A DNA stretch of 36,657 nucleotides from Avimicrobium caecorum (GTDB lineage Bacteria > Bacillota > Clostridia > Oscillospirales > Ruminococcaceae): positions 1 through 36,657 of the forward strand of contig CAJFNJ010000002.1 in NCBI GenBank assembly GCA_904394705.1. The letters are read 5' to 3'. Of this stretch, positions 22,191-30,746 are shown piece after piece. The notes under the pieces are model-generated. The model searched no databases, was not told the DNA's origin, and worked only from the letters and a program-made list of their open reading frames with translations. A program made the translations under genes and the position numbers. The first letter of the stretch is position 1; each line of letters begins with the position of its first letter.

Positions 22191-23543
22191 TTACATCCGG
22201 CGGGCAGCGTCCAGGGCCAGGGCCGAACGCTCGCACTCATCGGGCTGCATGGTGAGCTGTACGCACAGGGGACTGCCCTTCATGCGGGCCGCGGCATAGG
22301 AGAGCCCGTTGGTGCGCCGTCCCAGCAGGGGGTTGTCGATCTGTTCGGGGTCGCCGAGCAGGATCACCTTGGTGCCCTGTCCCACCCGGGTGATGATCCC
22401 CTTGGCCTGCCGGGGCGAGAGGTTCTGAGCCTCGTCAATGATGAGCCAGGTTTCGGTGATGGAACGCCCCCGCATGAAGTTCATGGCCTCGGCGGTGAGC
22501 ACCCCGGCATCAAAGAGATAGCTGATCCGGCTCCGGCGCTCCTGTTCCCCGGCGTCCCCGCCGAACAGGTTTTCCAGATTGTCCATCACCGGGCGCAGCA
22601 GCGGGGAGATCTTCTCCTGTTCGTCCCCGGGCAGGAAGCCGATGTCCTGGTCGAACTGGGCATTGGGGCGGCAGATGAGGATCTTGCGGTAAGCCGGCGG
22701 CGACTGCTCCAGCACCTGTTCCAGTCCCGCTGCCAGGGAATAGAAGGTCTTGGCAGTGCCCGCCGGGCCCTGGACGATCACCAGCGGCGCCTCCTCTGCC
22801 GGAAGCAGCAGCGCCTCCTGAAGGAACTGCTGTCCCACACTCCGGGGACGCACCCCGAAGGGCCGCGCCTGTCCGTACCGCAGCCGGGTGATCCGTCCGC
22901 CGGCATACCGTCCCAGCATGGTCTTGCGGCTGTCGGTGTCCGACCGCAGCAGCAGGAACTCATTCTCAGTGAGCTCCACCTCCTGCCGGACCCCCTGATC
23001 GTCCACCGTGTAGACCTCCTCCGGCGCCGCCCCCTGGGTCTTGAAGGCGTCCAGGCTGGCATCGGGCAGCCAGACCTCCCGCCGCCCGGTATAGGGCTGC
23101 TCCTCGGGGATGCGGTCCGCCCGGAAATCCTCCGCCGGAATACCCATCATCTGTGCCTTGATCCGGGCCACAATATCCTTGGTCACCAGCACCGCCGGAG
23201 TCCCGTCCTCCCACAGCCCCCGGCATACCTTGAGAATGCGGTTGTCCCGGCTGGCAGGGTCCATGCCGTCGGGCAGGCGTACCCCCACATGGTTGACCTC
23301 CAGCCGCAGGGTGCCGCCTCCGGGCAGGGATACCCCTTCCACCAGACTGCCCTGGCTGCGCAGTTCCTCCAGGAACCGGATCACCTGCCGGGCACTGCGT
23401 CCCTTTTCCCCTTCGGCATTCTTGAGCCCGTCCAGCTCCTCCAGCACCGCCAGGGGCAGGACGATGTGATTGTCCTCAAAGGCCTCCAGCGCCTCGGGAG
23501 ATTGGATCAGCACATTGGTATCCAGTACATAGGTCTTTTGCAT
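22191..23543 (-). CDS. PhoH-family protein: PIN nuclease domain fused to PhoH ATPase
   Basis: The 450-residue protein starts with a PIN domain (about 1-140; TYVLDTNVLIQSPEALEAFE with the catalytic Asp, and SRDNRILKV later). The C-terminal PhoH P-loop ATPase has Walker A GPAGTAKTF (259-267) and Walker B LIIDEAQN (367-374), then ILLGDPEQIDNP. This is the PhoH2/YlaK architecture, thought to be an ATP-driven RNA helicase plus ribonuclease. The ribosome binding site (AAGGCGG) is poor, and a small open frame with a better one overlaps its first codons. It appears monocistronic. Confidence 0.9.
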   Translation of the reverse strand: MQKTYVLDTNVLIQSPEALEAFEDNHIVLPLAVLEELDGLKNAEGEKGRSARQVIRFLEELRSQGSLVEGVSLPGGGTLRLEVNHVGVRLPDGMDPASRDNRILKVCRGLWEDGTPAVLVTKDIVARIKAQMMGIPAEDFRADRIPEEQPYTGRREVWLPDASLDAFKTQGAAPEEVYTVDDQGVRQEVELTENEFLLLRSDTDSRKTMLGRYAGGRITRLRYGQARPFGVRPRSVGQQFLQEALLLPAEEAPLVIVQGPAGTAKTFYSLAAGLEQVLEQSPPAYRKILICRPNAQFDQDIGFLPGDEQEKISPLLRPVMDNLENLFGGDAGEQERRSRISYLFDAGVLTAEAMNFMRGRSITETWLIIDEAQNLSPRQAKGIITRVGQGTKVILLGDPEQIDNPLLGRRTNGLSYAAARMKGSPLCVQLTMQPDECERSALALDAARRM

Positions 23544-23689
23544 AACAGTTCCGCCTTTCCGCCGCAGCGAGATTGCAGAGAAGCCCTGTCCCCCAAAAAA
23601 CACAGCACGCCCTGTCCCCGCCGCCATCCCGCTATGGACGGCAGCCGGTTCAGGGCGTGATTCAGGGGTCCCGGCACAGCAGGGATCAT
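23507..23689 (-). other. Possible 60-codon leader ORF overlapping the phoH start
   Basis: An ATG at 23689 with GAGGAG eight bases upstream opens a 60-codon frame (beginning MIPAVPGPLNHALN) that runs 37 bases into phoH in another frame. It has no recognisable domain and may be chance; it is recorded because phoH itself has a weak ribosome binding site and could depend on coupling. Confidence 0.25.
23595..23659 (-). promoter_or_regulatory. Hairpin with T run in the phoH leader
   Basis: CACGCCCTG (23606-23614) and CAGGGCGTG (23651-23659) are perfect 9-bp arms with a further helix (GCCG-CCAT with ATGG-ACGGC) inside. On the minus strand five bases and then TTTTTT follow. It resembles an attenuator or a terminator of an upstream transcript. 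Confidence 0.4.
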
Positions 23690-23940
23690 GGACAGCTCTC
23701 CTCTGTTTCGGTGATGGAAGCGGGCAGTCCCATCCAGGCACTCCCCTGCTCCTGGTTTCACTCTACTTCATATCTATGAAAATCACCCCGCAATGGTGTG
23801 AAATCCGGGTTAAACTCCCCCGGTTCCGCCGGAAGTTTACAAACAGTTCACCCCACTGACCGGCTATCCGCCCCACGCCATGGCTATCATAGAATCAGAA
23901 CAAGCCCGGCTGTCCGCCGGAGAAAGGAGCCTCCCCTGCC

Positions 23941-24858
23941 ATGCAGTCTGCCCTCACCCCCTCCGCCGATTCCGCTGCCCGGGACTACTATGCCCGGGAA
24001 AAATACCGCTCCCGGCTCTGTCTGGGCGGGGTGAGCCTCGGGCTGGCTGTACTGGGCTGCTGTGCCGCTCTCCTGCCCGGCTTCCAGTCCGCCGCCGGTA
24101 CCCTGGGCATCGCCCTGGTCTGTGCCGGACTGCTCGCCCTGCTCTGCCGCCGCCAGCTCCGGTGCCGCGGCAGGGTGGACAGCTGCCTGCTCCGGATGCG
24201 TCCGCTGCTGGTGCAGCAGTTCTATCCCGGCTGCGGCTACTGCCTGCTGGGCAGCCGGGAGATCCAGCGCCGCCTGCGGGAGCCTTCCGATGGGATCTTC
24301 TCCGGCGGGCTGGGGGAATACGGCGGCACCCTGAGCTGGCCCTCGCCCCGGGGCGCTGTGCTGGCCCATGACCTCACCGAGAACTGTCCCGGCGGCAGTG
24401 TCCGGGACTGGGTGGTGTATGAGTACCCCCTCCCGGCGGACAGCCCCTGGCGGCAGGTGAGCTATGCCCAGATCCGCTGCCTGCGCACCCCCGCCCCGGA
24501 ACAGACGGGCAGTCCCCTCACCGCCTCGGCTCTGGGCAGCCATCGCTCCCCCGGTGTCCTGGAGCGTGCCGAGAGCTGGGTGGGCAATACCCCGCTCCTG
24601 CTGCGTGCCGACCGTCCGGAACTCTGCCGGACGATCCTCACCCATGGGGCAGCCAAACCAGTGCTGCGCTTCTTCCGGGAGGTGGACTGCCGCCGGCATA
24701 TCCTCTGTTTCTGCCGGGGAAGCCTCTTTGTCTTTGCCCGGGACAGCCGCCTGGATCAGCACTGGAGCCGCCGGGAAGGGCTCTGTCCCGAGGAGATCCG
24801 CCGGAACACCGCCGCAGTCTGCCGGATTCTGCCGCTGATCCCGCCCCTGGCAGGCTGA
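23941..24858 (+). CDS. Membrane protein of unknown function (305 aa)
   Basis: Two membrane segments near the N-terminus (about 27-48 and 52-68, LGLAVLGCCAALLPGF and TLGIALVCAGLLALLC) precede a Cys/Arg-rich cytoplasmic region of about 235 residues. That region includes FSGGLGEYGGTLSWPSPRGA and VRDWVVYEYPLP and lacks known catalytic motifs. I do not recognise the family. GAAAGGAG lies 13 bases before the ATG. The gene is divergent from phoH and ends at a strong terminator before the BlaI operon, so it stands alone. Confidence 0.65.
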   Translation: MQSALTPSADSAARDYYAREKYRSRLCLGGVSLGLAVLGCCAALLPGFQSAAGTLGIALVCAGLLALLCRRQLRCRGRVDSCLLRMRPLLVQQFYPGCGYCLLGSREIQRRLREPSDGIFSGGLGEYGGTLSWPSPRGAVLAHDLTENCPGGSVRDWVVYEYPLPADSPWRQVSYAQIRCLRTPAPEQTGSPLTASALGSHRSPGVLERAESWVGNTPLLLRADRPELCRTILTHGAAKPVLRFFREVDCRRHILCFCRGSLFVFARDSRLDQHWSRREGLCPEEIRRNTAAVCRILPLIPPLAG

Positions 24859-24902
24859 CCCCTCTGCCCCTCACCCAATGCTTCCTCCCCCCTTTCCACA
24901 GT

Positions 24903-24944
24903 GCCCTGTCCGTCTGTTGTGACCGGACAGGGCGCTTCTTTTTT
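24903..24944 (+). terminator. Intrinsic terminator after the 23941 gene
   Basis: GCCCTGTCCG (24903-24912) pairs with CGGACAGGGC (24924-24933), followed by a T-rich tail to 24944. Confidence 0.9.
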
Positions 24945-24948
24945 GCCG

Positions 24949-24999
24949 TTGACAGCCCCGGTCGGTTCTGCTATTGTATAATTAGCCTACAAATTGTAG
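24949..24999 (+). promoter_or_regulatory. Promoter and BlaI-type operator of the BlaI-M56 operon
   Basis: TTGACA (24949-24954) is followed by TATTGT at 17-bp spacing (24972-24977) or by a perfect TATAAT at 24977-24982 with long spacing. Immediately downstream is CTACAA-A-TTGTAG (24987-24999), a perfect palindrome carrying the TACA/TGTA core of BlaI/MecI operators. Bound repressor would block transcription start, predicting autorepression. Confidence 0.78.
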
Positions 25000-25018
25000 T
25001 CCTAAAGGAGGAATGACC

Positions 25019-25399
25019 ATGATCCCACAGATCTCCGATGCGGAACTGGTGCTGATGAAGCTGCTCTGGCGGCAGGGCGGCAGTGCCCTCTACGCCGAAC
25101 TGATGGAGGCGCCGGACATCGTCGCCCGGGGCTGGCAGAAGAACACCGTCATCACCCTGCTGGCCCGGCTGGGGGAAAAGGGGCTGGTGACTGCCGAAAA
25201 GCTCGGGCGGCGCAACCTCTACACCGCAGCCGTGACCGAAGCGGAATACCAGGCGGCCCAGACCCGGTCGCTGCTGGATAAGCTCTACCAGGGCGAGGCC
25301 CGGGGCCTGGTGCTGACCCTGCTGGAACAGCAGCTGCTCTCCCCCGAGGACTATGACGAACTGCGCACCCTGTGGGACCAGGGAAAGGAGAAACTGTGA
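25019..25399 (+). CDS. BlaI/MecI/CopY-family repressor
   Basis: The 126-residue winged-helix protein starts IPQISDAELVLMKLLWRQGG, continues GWQKNTVITLLARLGEKGLV with wing GRRNLYTAAVTEAEY, and has a C-terminal dimerisation helix region containing LLDKLYQG. Such repressors are released by proteolysis triggered by a cognate BlaR1-type sensor, encoded just downstream with a 4-base GTGA overlap. The second of two close ATG codons is used, for AGGAGG spacing of 8. The BlaI-type palindrome in the promoter supports autoregulation. Confidence 0.93.
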   Translation: MIPQISDAELVLMKLLWRQGGSALYAELMEAPDIVARGWQKNTVITLLARLGEKGLVTAEKLGRRNLYTAAVTEAEYQAAQTRSLLDKLYQGEARGLVLTLLEQQLLSPEDYDELRTLWDQGKEKL

Positions 25400-27837
25400 C
25401 TGCCCTGCTGCGCACACTGCTCTCGCTGGCCCTGTCGGGCAGTGTGCTGATCCTGCTTCTGCTGCTCCTGCTGCCCCGGCTGCGGGCCCGTACCAGCCGC
25501 CGGTGGCAGTACTATATCTGGCTGGCGGCAGTGCTGCGCCTGCTGGTGCCCTTTGCCCCCGAAGCCAGCCTGATGAACCAGCTCTTTGCGCCGCTGGCAG
25601 CGGTGAGCCAGATCGGTTCCCTCCTGGAGGAGGACAGCGCCGCCCCGGTGCTGCCCGACGGGGCGGAACAGGCCGCTGACATCGAAGCCGCCCTCCCCGG
25701 AACTGACCCTCTGCCGGAGGAAGATGCCGGGGAGAGCCCGTCCGCCGGCAGCTCTCCCGCCGGAAGCCCGGACGGGGACACCCCTGCCGGAACCACGGAT
25801 TATCCGGGGGCTGGCGCTCCGGGCGGGCTGACCCTCCCCGATGCGGGGCAGCTGGCCCAGGCGGCTGCGCCGGCGGTACTGGCGCTCTGGCTAGGGACTG
25901 CCCTGGTGCTGCTCATACGCCGGGGGCTTACCTACCGCAGCTTTGTGCGGGCGGTGCGCCGGGAGGCCAGGCCGGTGGACGACCCGGCTCTGCTGGGCTG
26001 TCTGCGCCGTGCCTCCCGCCGGGCAGGGGTACGCCATGAGGTGGAGCTGCTCTGTCTCCCCGGACTGCCCACCCCCATGCTGCTGGGGGTACAGCACCCC
26101 TGCATCGTCCTGCCCGACCGGGAAACCGGCAGGGAGGAACTGTTCTGCACCCTGCTCCATGAGCTGATCCACTACCGGCGGCGGGACTTCCTCTGCCGGT
26201 GGCTGGCTGGGGCGGCGGCCTGTCTGCACTGGTGGAACCCCCTGGCACGGCGGCTGGAACGGGAGATGGACCACGCCTGTGAGCTGGCCTGTGATGAGGC
26301 TGTGCTCCGGCTGCTCCGCCCCGGCGACCGCCGTCTTTACGGCGAAGTGCTGCTCCGGGCGGCAGCGGGATCGGTCTCCCCAGCCCTGCCCCTGAGCCAG
26401 GGCGGCAAACTGCTCCGGGACCGTCTGCAGGCGATCCTCTCCTACCAGGAGCGGCGCTCCCCCTGGCCCGCTGTGCTGGTCACCGGCGTGGTGGCGGCAC
26501 TGGCTGTGGGACTGGGCGCGTGCAGCCTGCCCCTCCCGGAACTGAGCTCCGCCCCGGAGAAACCGGAGGCCTCCCAGTCGGAGCCCGATTCCTCCCAGAC
26601 GGAACCGGAGGCTGCCCCATCCCAGGCGGAGATCCCGCCGGAACGGGCGGCGCTCATGGCGCAGCTTCCCCCAATGGTACCGGACAGCAACGGCACCTAT
26701 CCCACCATACCCGGGGACCTCTATGATGAGCTGGTGATCCAGTCGGATCAGCCCGCCGGGGAGAAACCCTCCCTGGATCAGCTGGACAGCTTCGAGGAAA
26801 ATCCCCTCTGCACCCGGATGATGGCCCAGCAGTATTATGAGCTGGAGAGCTGGTCGGTGCTGTATGAGAGCCGGGACTGGGTGCTTGCCCCCAATGAATT
26901 TGACCCGGAACAGATGGTGTTCCGGGACCGGTGGGTTCCCAGCTATTTCGTGATCCTGGAGATCAGCGGGGACGGCGAAAACGACCGCATGATCCTCAGC
27001 TGTCAGGTGAGCTATACCGTTGCCAGTTCGTCCGGGGACTATGTGCCCCGGGTGAGCCTGACCCGCACCGCCTATACCGGACGGGAAGCCGATCTCCGGC
27101 TGGGCGAGGATCTCTCGGGCTGGCAGGCCGTGCTGGCAGAGGGTACCACCAGCCACTACAACTTCTGGAACCCCACAACCGGACAGGGTATTCTCATCTC
27201 GGACTTCGGCTGTCTGCCCCTGTCGGGGCTCACCGAACCCCCGCCCTTTGCCTTTGCGGTCTATGCCCGGGCCGAAGGCGGCGTCTCGGGCAGCACCGGG
27301 GAAGATCAGCTGATCACCCCCCGGTTCGCCTCGGGGGAAAACTGGGTGATGCTCTGGGACAGCGAAACCCACACCCTCACCGAACTGAGCGGCCTTGGCA
27401 CCTCGCCCCAGCTCTTCTGGCTGGAAAATAATGTCCTGGCGATAGTCTGTGAGGAACGGGTCTGCCTCTATGCCGAAAATTCCGCTGAACCCCTTGCTGT
27501 GATTGAAGCCGGGGCAGGGCTTTCGGAGGACGCTGAGGCGATCTTCTACAGTCTGGCTCCCCTGCGGGAGGGCGGCGGACAGTATGCCATCGCCTACTGC
27601 ACCCCCGAAGAATGGCGGTTCTGCGTCTTTGACAGCACCGGAGAAGTCCTCTCGGAATTTGGCTCCGGCCTGTATCCCGGCTCCCCGGATGATCTCTACC
27701 TGGCGGACTTTTCCTATACCCAGGGGCTGCTCTACTTTGTCTATTATCCCGATGGCACCGGCGTGAGCGAAACTGCCATGCGCTGCTATATCGACGCCCG
27801 GCCCGATCATGACCATAGCGTACAAGTTGTGGAATAG
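25396..27837 (+). CDS. M56 (BlaR1-like) membrane metalloprotease with a large non-PBP extracellular domain
   Basis: The 813-residue protein begins with GTG overlapping the blaI stop (GTGA), with AAAGGAG before it. Four membrane segments are seen (about 5-27, 36-52, 160-180 and 355-374). The M56 zinc motif HELIH is at 255-259 in LLHELIHYRRRDFLCRWLAG, followed by MDHACELACDEAVLRL. Between segments 2 and 3 is an 85-residue Pro/Gly/Glu-rich loop. The C-terminal 440 residues lack the SxxK/SxN/KTG motifs of BlaR1 sensors and show repeated WVMLWDSETHTLTEL-type strands, suggesting a beta-propeller. It should sense an extracellular signal and relieve BlaI repression; the ligand is unknown. Confidence 0.85.
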   Translation: MTALLRTLLSLALSGSVLILLLLLLLPRLRARTSRRWQYYIWLAAVLRLLVPFAPEASLMNQLFAPLAAVSQIGSLLEEDSAAPVLPDGAEQAADIEAALPGTDPLPEEDAGESPSAGSSPAGSPDGDTPAGTTDYPGAGAPGGLTLPDAGQLAQAAAPAVLALWLGTALVLLIRRGLTYRSFVRAVRREARPVDDPALLGCLRRASRRAGVRHEVELLCLPGLPTPMLLGVQHPCIVLPDRETGREELFCTLLHELIHYRRRDFLCRWLAGAAACLHWWNPLARRLEREMDHACELACDEAVLRLLRPGDRRLYGEVLLRAAAGSVSPALPLSQGGKLLRDRLQAILSYQERRSPWPAVLVTGVVAALAVGLGACSLPLPELSSAPEKPEASQSEPDSSQTEPEAAPSQAEIPPERAALMAQLPPMVPDSNGTYPTIPGDLYDELVIQSDQPAGEKPSLDQLDSFEENPLCTRMMAQQYYELESWSVLYESRDWVLAPNEFDPEQMVFRDRWVPSYFVILEISGDGENDRMILSCQVSYTVASSSGDYVPRVSLTRTAYTGREADLRLGEDLSGWQAVLAEGTTSHYNFWNPTTGQGILISDFGCLPLSGLTEPPPFAFAVYARAEGGVSGSTGEDQLITPRFASGENWVMLWDSETHTLTELSGLGTSPQLFWLENNVLAIVCEERVCLYAENSAEPLAVIEAGAGLSEDAEAIFYSLAPLREGGGQYAIAYCTPEEWRFCVFDSTGEVLSEFGSGLYPGSPDDLYLADFSYTQGLLYFVYYPDGTGVSETAMRCYIDARPDHDHSVQVVE

Positions 27838-27848
27838 GAGGAATCACC

Positions 27849-29210
27849 ATGCGTCATTTTACACGGTTCACTGCCTTGTTCCTGGCAGCGGCTCTGCTCC
27901 TTTCCGGCTGCTCCCTGTCCTCGGAGCGCACGGAGGAAAGTTCCGCGCCGGAGAGTTCTGCCCCGGTGTCCGAGCCCTTTGACCCGCTGGCTGTGGGGCT
28001 TCTCGGTCACACCGATTCGGATTCGCCCCCCGGCACCCAGCCGCTCGGGGAAGATGTCCCTCTCACCGAGGCGCTCTACCTCCCCGATGGCCTGGAAGGA
28101 GAAATGCTGCGGGTCTGCGTCTATGACAGCGCCCGTCAGGGCTACACCCTCACCCGCTATCCCGCTGCCGGGAATGAAACCGCCGGTCAGCTGGCACAGG
28201 CGGCACTGGACGCCCTCTATCCCCAGGGAGAGGGCATCGCCCTCAATGGAATCCGGGTGGAGAGGGGCTTTGCGGTGGTGGATCTCGCCCTCACTCCGGA
28301 CAGCCCCGCTGCCCAGGCTCTTACCGATGGGGAAGCGGTCACCGCCCTGCTCAATTCCCTGGCCTGCACCCTCCGGGAAAACGGCCTCTATTCGGTGGGA
28401 TTCACCCTGGATGGGGCGGGCTTCTCGCTGGGCGGCGTGACCCTGGAGGACGACGGCTGGGGAAGCTATGAACCCGAGCCCCTCTACAACCAGCCCCTCA
28501 CCGGAGAGGACTTTGCCCGGCTCCGGGCGCTGCTGCCCTGGCCCGGCCTGAAAACCGGGTCCCAGCCGCCGCTGGCAGCCGGGGAACAGGCCATGGAAAC
28601 CGCTCCGGAGTTCTATACCCTGCTCTGGCTGGCGGGGGATCAGGGCGCCTATGCCGACCCCTCGGAGCTCGACCCCGGGATGGTGCTGAGAGCGGCAATC
28701 CAGACCACCCCCGACACCTACGCCTGCCGGACTGAACCGGAGCGCTGGCCCCTCTATCCCCAGGACGATGACTTCCTGCGCCCGCTGAGTGATGCGGTAC
28801 AGGACAGTGAATTTATCCCCGGGGAGTGGGTGGAGGCCACGGCCCGGGCCATCTGGGGCGAGGAAGTCCCCATTGTCCATGAGGACGCCGGTCACTGGAC
28901 CTGGCACGAAACCGAAGGGGTCTACACCCCGCCCCACATGGGGATTGGAAGCGAAGTGCTGCCCTATCCCCACTCCATCACCCAAACGGAGGACGGCTGG
29001 ACCGCCGAGGTGAGCTATCTTCTGATGAATATGGGCGGCGTGAGCGGCACCACCGAGGAATACCAGCAGGAGTGGATTCCCCTCTATGAGGACCTGGACA
29101 GCGACAGCCGGGTACTGGCTCTGCTGGACACCCTGCCCCGATGGACGGTCACTGCCCGGTATGATGCGGACGGCGTGCTGCATCTTGTCTCCTGCCAGCC
29201 GGCAGAATAA
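27849..29210 (+). CDS. Lipoprotein with GerMN-like domain and a recurrent C-terminal domain
   Basis: Signal peptide with lipobox LSGC (Cys21), then a Ser/Glu linker. Residues about 85-195 resemble a GerMN (sporulation/germination) domain: LRVCVYDSARQGYTLTRYP, VERGFAVVDLALTP, AVTALLNSLACTL, LYSVGFTLDG. The C-terminal part (about 315-453) begins FIPGEWVEATARAIWGEEV, has GVYTPPHMGIGS and ends with a beta hairpin, the pattern shared with the 9265 lipoprotein family. AGGAGG overlaps the stop of the M56 gene, 11 bp upstream, so it belongs to the BlaI-M56 operon. Function unknown; GerMN identity is moderate. Confidence 0.7.
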   Translation: MRHFTRFTALFLAAALLLSGCSLSSERTEESSAPESSAPVSEPFDPLAVGLLGHTDSDSPPGTQPLGEDVPLTEALYLPDGLEGEMLRVCVYDSARQGYTLTRYPAAGNETAGQLAQAALDALYPQGEGIALNGIRVERGFAVVDLALTPDSPAAQALTDGEAVTALLNSLACTLRENGLYSVGFTLDGAGFSLGGVTLEDDGWGSYEPEPLYNQPLTGEDFARLRALLPWPGLKTGSQPPLAAGEQAMETAPEFYTLLWLAGDQGAYADPSELDPGMVLRAAIQTTPDTYACRTEPERWPLYPQDDDFLRPLSDAVQDSEFIPGEWVEATARAIWGEEVPIVHEDAGHWTWHETEGVYTPPHMGIGSEVLPYPHSITQTEDGWTAEVSYLLMNMGGVSGTTEEYQQEWIPLYEDLDSDSRVLALLDTLPRWTVTARYDADGVLHLVSCQPAE

Positions 29211-29240
29211 ATGGAATTTCAGAGAAAGAAGGCAACTGTC

Positions 29241-30671
29241 ATGCAACTGCGGCGAATGCTTCTGACGCTTTTTCTGGCGGGGCTCTGCTGTGTGAGCCTT
29301 GCCGCCTGTACCCCGGACAATACCCCCTCGGAGCCGGAATCCTCCAGCTCCGGGGACACTCTGACCACCACCCTGCTTCCGGGTGGCTGGGACGCGGCGG
29401 ACTTCACCGTCCTGCTCTTTGATAAATACGGCCCCATGGACGGCGCCAGCCCGGTAACACTCACCGATGAGGAGCAGAAGGAACTGTTCAGTCTGCTGAG
29501 CGGCTCGGACTGGGAGGTGATTGACCCGGATACCCTGCCTCCCCATGACCCCAGTTTCTTTGTGTATCTCCAGGCTGCGGATGGGCGCACCCTGGGTGTG
29601 GGCGCCCTCATCAACAGTGATCAGTCCATGCTGATGCTGCAGGACGAGGAGACCTATCTTCTCTACGCCGGCTCCCCGGAGGCAGTGGAACAGGCCCAAG
29701 CCCTCCGGGAAACTGTGACTGCCCGGCGTGACAGCCTGCTCCCGTCGGGGGAGGCGGAGATCCTCTACCCCGACCTGCTGCCCGAAGCGCTGACCTCCAC
29801 CGGTGCCTACCGCACTGCGGCAGCAGATCCCACAGCGGTCATCAACTATTCAGGGCGGATTGCCACCGGGCGCACCGCTGTGGACATCTTCTGCAAGGCG
29901 GTGGAAAGCGGCGGCACCGGGGAACTGACCCTCTATACCTTCACCCCGTACTATGCCGATCCGGAAACGATCCGGTGCTCGTACACCCGGTTCTGGACCG
30001 ATGGCGGCTCCAGCTGGTACTTCTCCGACTACTCGGAGGACAGCAGCTTCGCCTTTATGGAACCCAGCCGGTATGAGGTGCAGACGCTGGAACTCAGCGA
30101 TTACGGCTATCTGGCGATAACGGACGAAGTCAACAGTGAGCCGGGCGGCTACCCGGTGATCCCCGACCGTCTGCTCTGGGAGAACGCCGACCAGCGCATC
30201 CAGCTCTATGAGCGGTATCTGGAACCGGTGCTCAGCTCCACCGCCCTGGGATCGATCGAGTGGGACTCCCTGATGGAGATCCCCCGACCGCTGTGGGTGT
30301 TTGAGGATCTCTACCGCTATGACCACCCGGACACCGACCCCTTTGATGTCTACGGCACCGACTGGCCGGTGGACGAGATGGCGGTCCTTCTGAGCCAGTA
30401 TTTTGACGGCGTCACCGAGGAACAGCTCATCGACAAGTACCAGGACATCTACGACCCGGCTTCCGGTACCCTTTACTATGAGGGCGGACGGGGCGGCGGC
30501 CCCTTCTGCCTGCGGGTCACCGGCTGGGAGGAGGACGGCGACCGGCTCACCCTGCACTATGAGGAGTACAGCCCTGCCACCGGCGAGCCCTATGAGGGCA
30601 GCGCCTGTCTGCTCACCGTGCGGCTGCTTGAGGACGGCACCTTCCGCTATCTTGGAAACCACAAGGCATGA
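29241..30671 (+). CDS. Large lipoprotein with the recurrent C-terminal domain (476 aa)
   Basis: Signal peptide MQLRRMLLTLFLAGLCCVSL with lipobox LAAC (Cys23), then a Ser/Glu linker. The middle region has DAADFTVLLFDKYGP and a tract of aromatic beta strands (TLYTFTPYYADPETIRCSYT). The last 100 residues contain DWPVDEMAVLLSQYFDGVT, IYDPASGTLYYEGGRGGG and FRYLGN, clearly like the 9265 and 10087 domains. The ATG at 29241 was preferred to 29211 because AGAAGG lies 8 bases upstream and the signal peptide starts there. It is the last gene of the BlaI-M56 operon. Function unknown. Confidence 0.72.
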   Translation: MQLRRMLLTLFLAGLCCVSLAACTPDNTPSEPESSSSGDTLTTTLLPGGWDAADFTVLLFDKYGPMDGASPVTLTDEEQKELFSLLSGSDWEVIDPDTLPPHDPSFFVYLQAADGRTLGVGALINSDQSMLMLQDEETYLLYAGSPEAVEQAQALRETVTARRDSLLPSGEAEILYPDLLPEALTSTGAYRTAAADPTAVINYSGRIATGRTAVDIFCKAVESGGTGELTLYTFTPYYADPETIRCSYTRFWTDGGSSWYFSDYSEDSSFAFMEPSRYEVQTLELSDYGYLAITDEVNSEPGGYPVIPDRLLWENADQRIQLYERYLEPVLSSTALGSIEWDSLMEIPRPLWVFEDLYRYDHPDTDPFDVYGTDWPVDEMAVLLSQYFDGVTEEQLIDKYQDIYDPASGTLYYEGGRGGGPFCLRVTGWEEDGDRLTLHYEEYSPATGEPYEGSACLLTVRLLEDGTFRYLGNHKA

Positions 30672-30692
30672 ATCCCCCATTCCCGGGGAAAT

Positions 30693-30731
30693 AAAAAACC
30701 GGCAGACCCTCCGGGGTCTGTCGGTTTTTTT
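30693..30731. terminator. Terminator of the BlaI-M56-lipoprotein operon
   Basis: ACCGGCAGACCC (30698-30709) pairs with GGGTCTGTCGGT (30714-30725), with a long T run after it and an A run before it. It also faces the converging AraC gene. Confidence 0.92.
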
Positions 30732-30746
30732 GCGTGACTCCGACGG

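Noticed and set aside
25891..27825. 644-codon open frame antisense to the M56 gene
   Set aside because: High-GC shadow frame with no start signal or recognisable fold.
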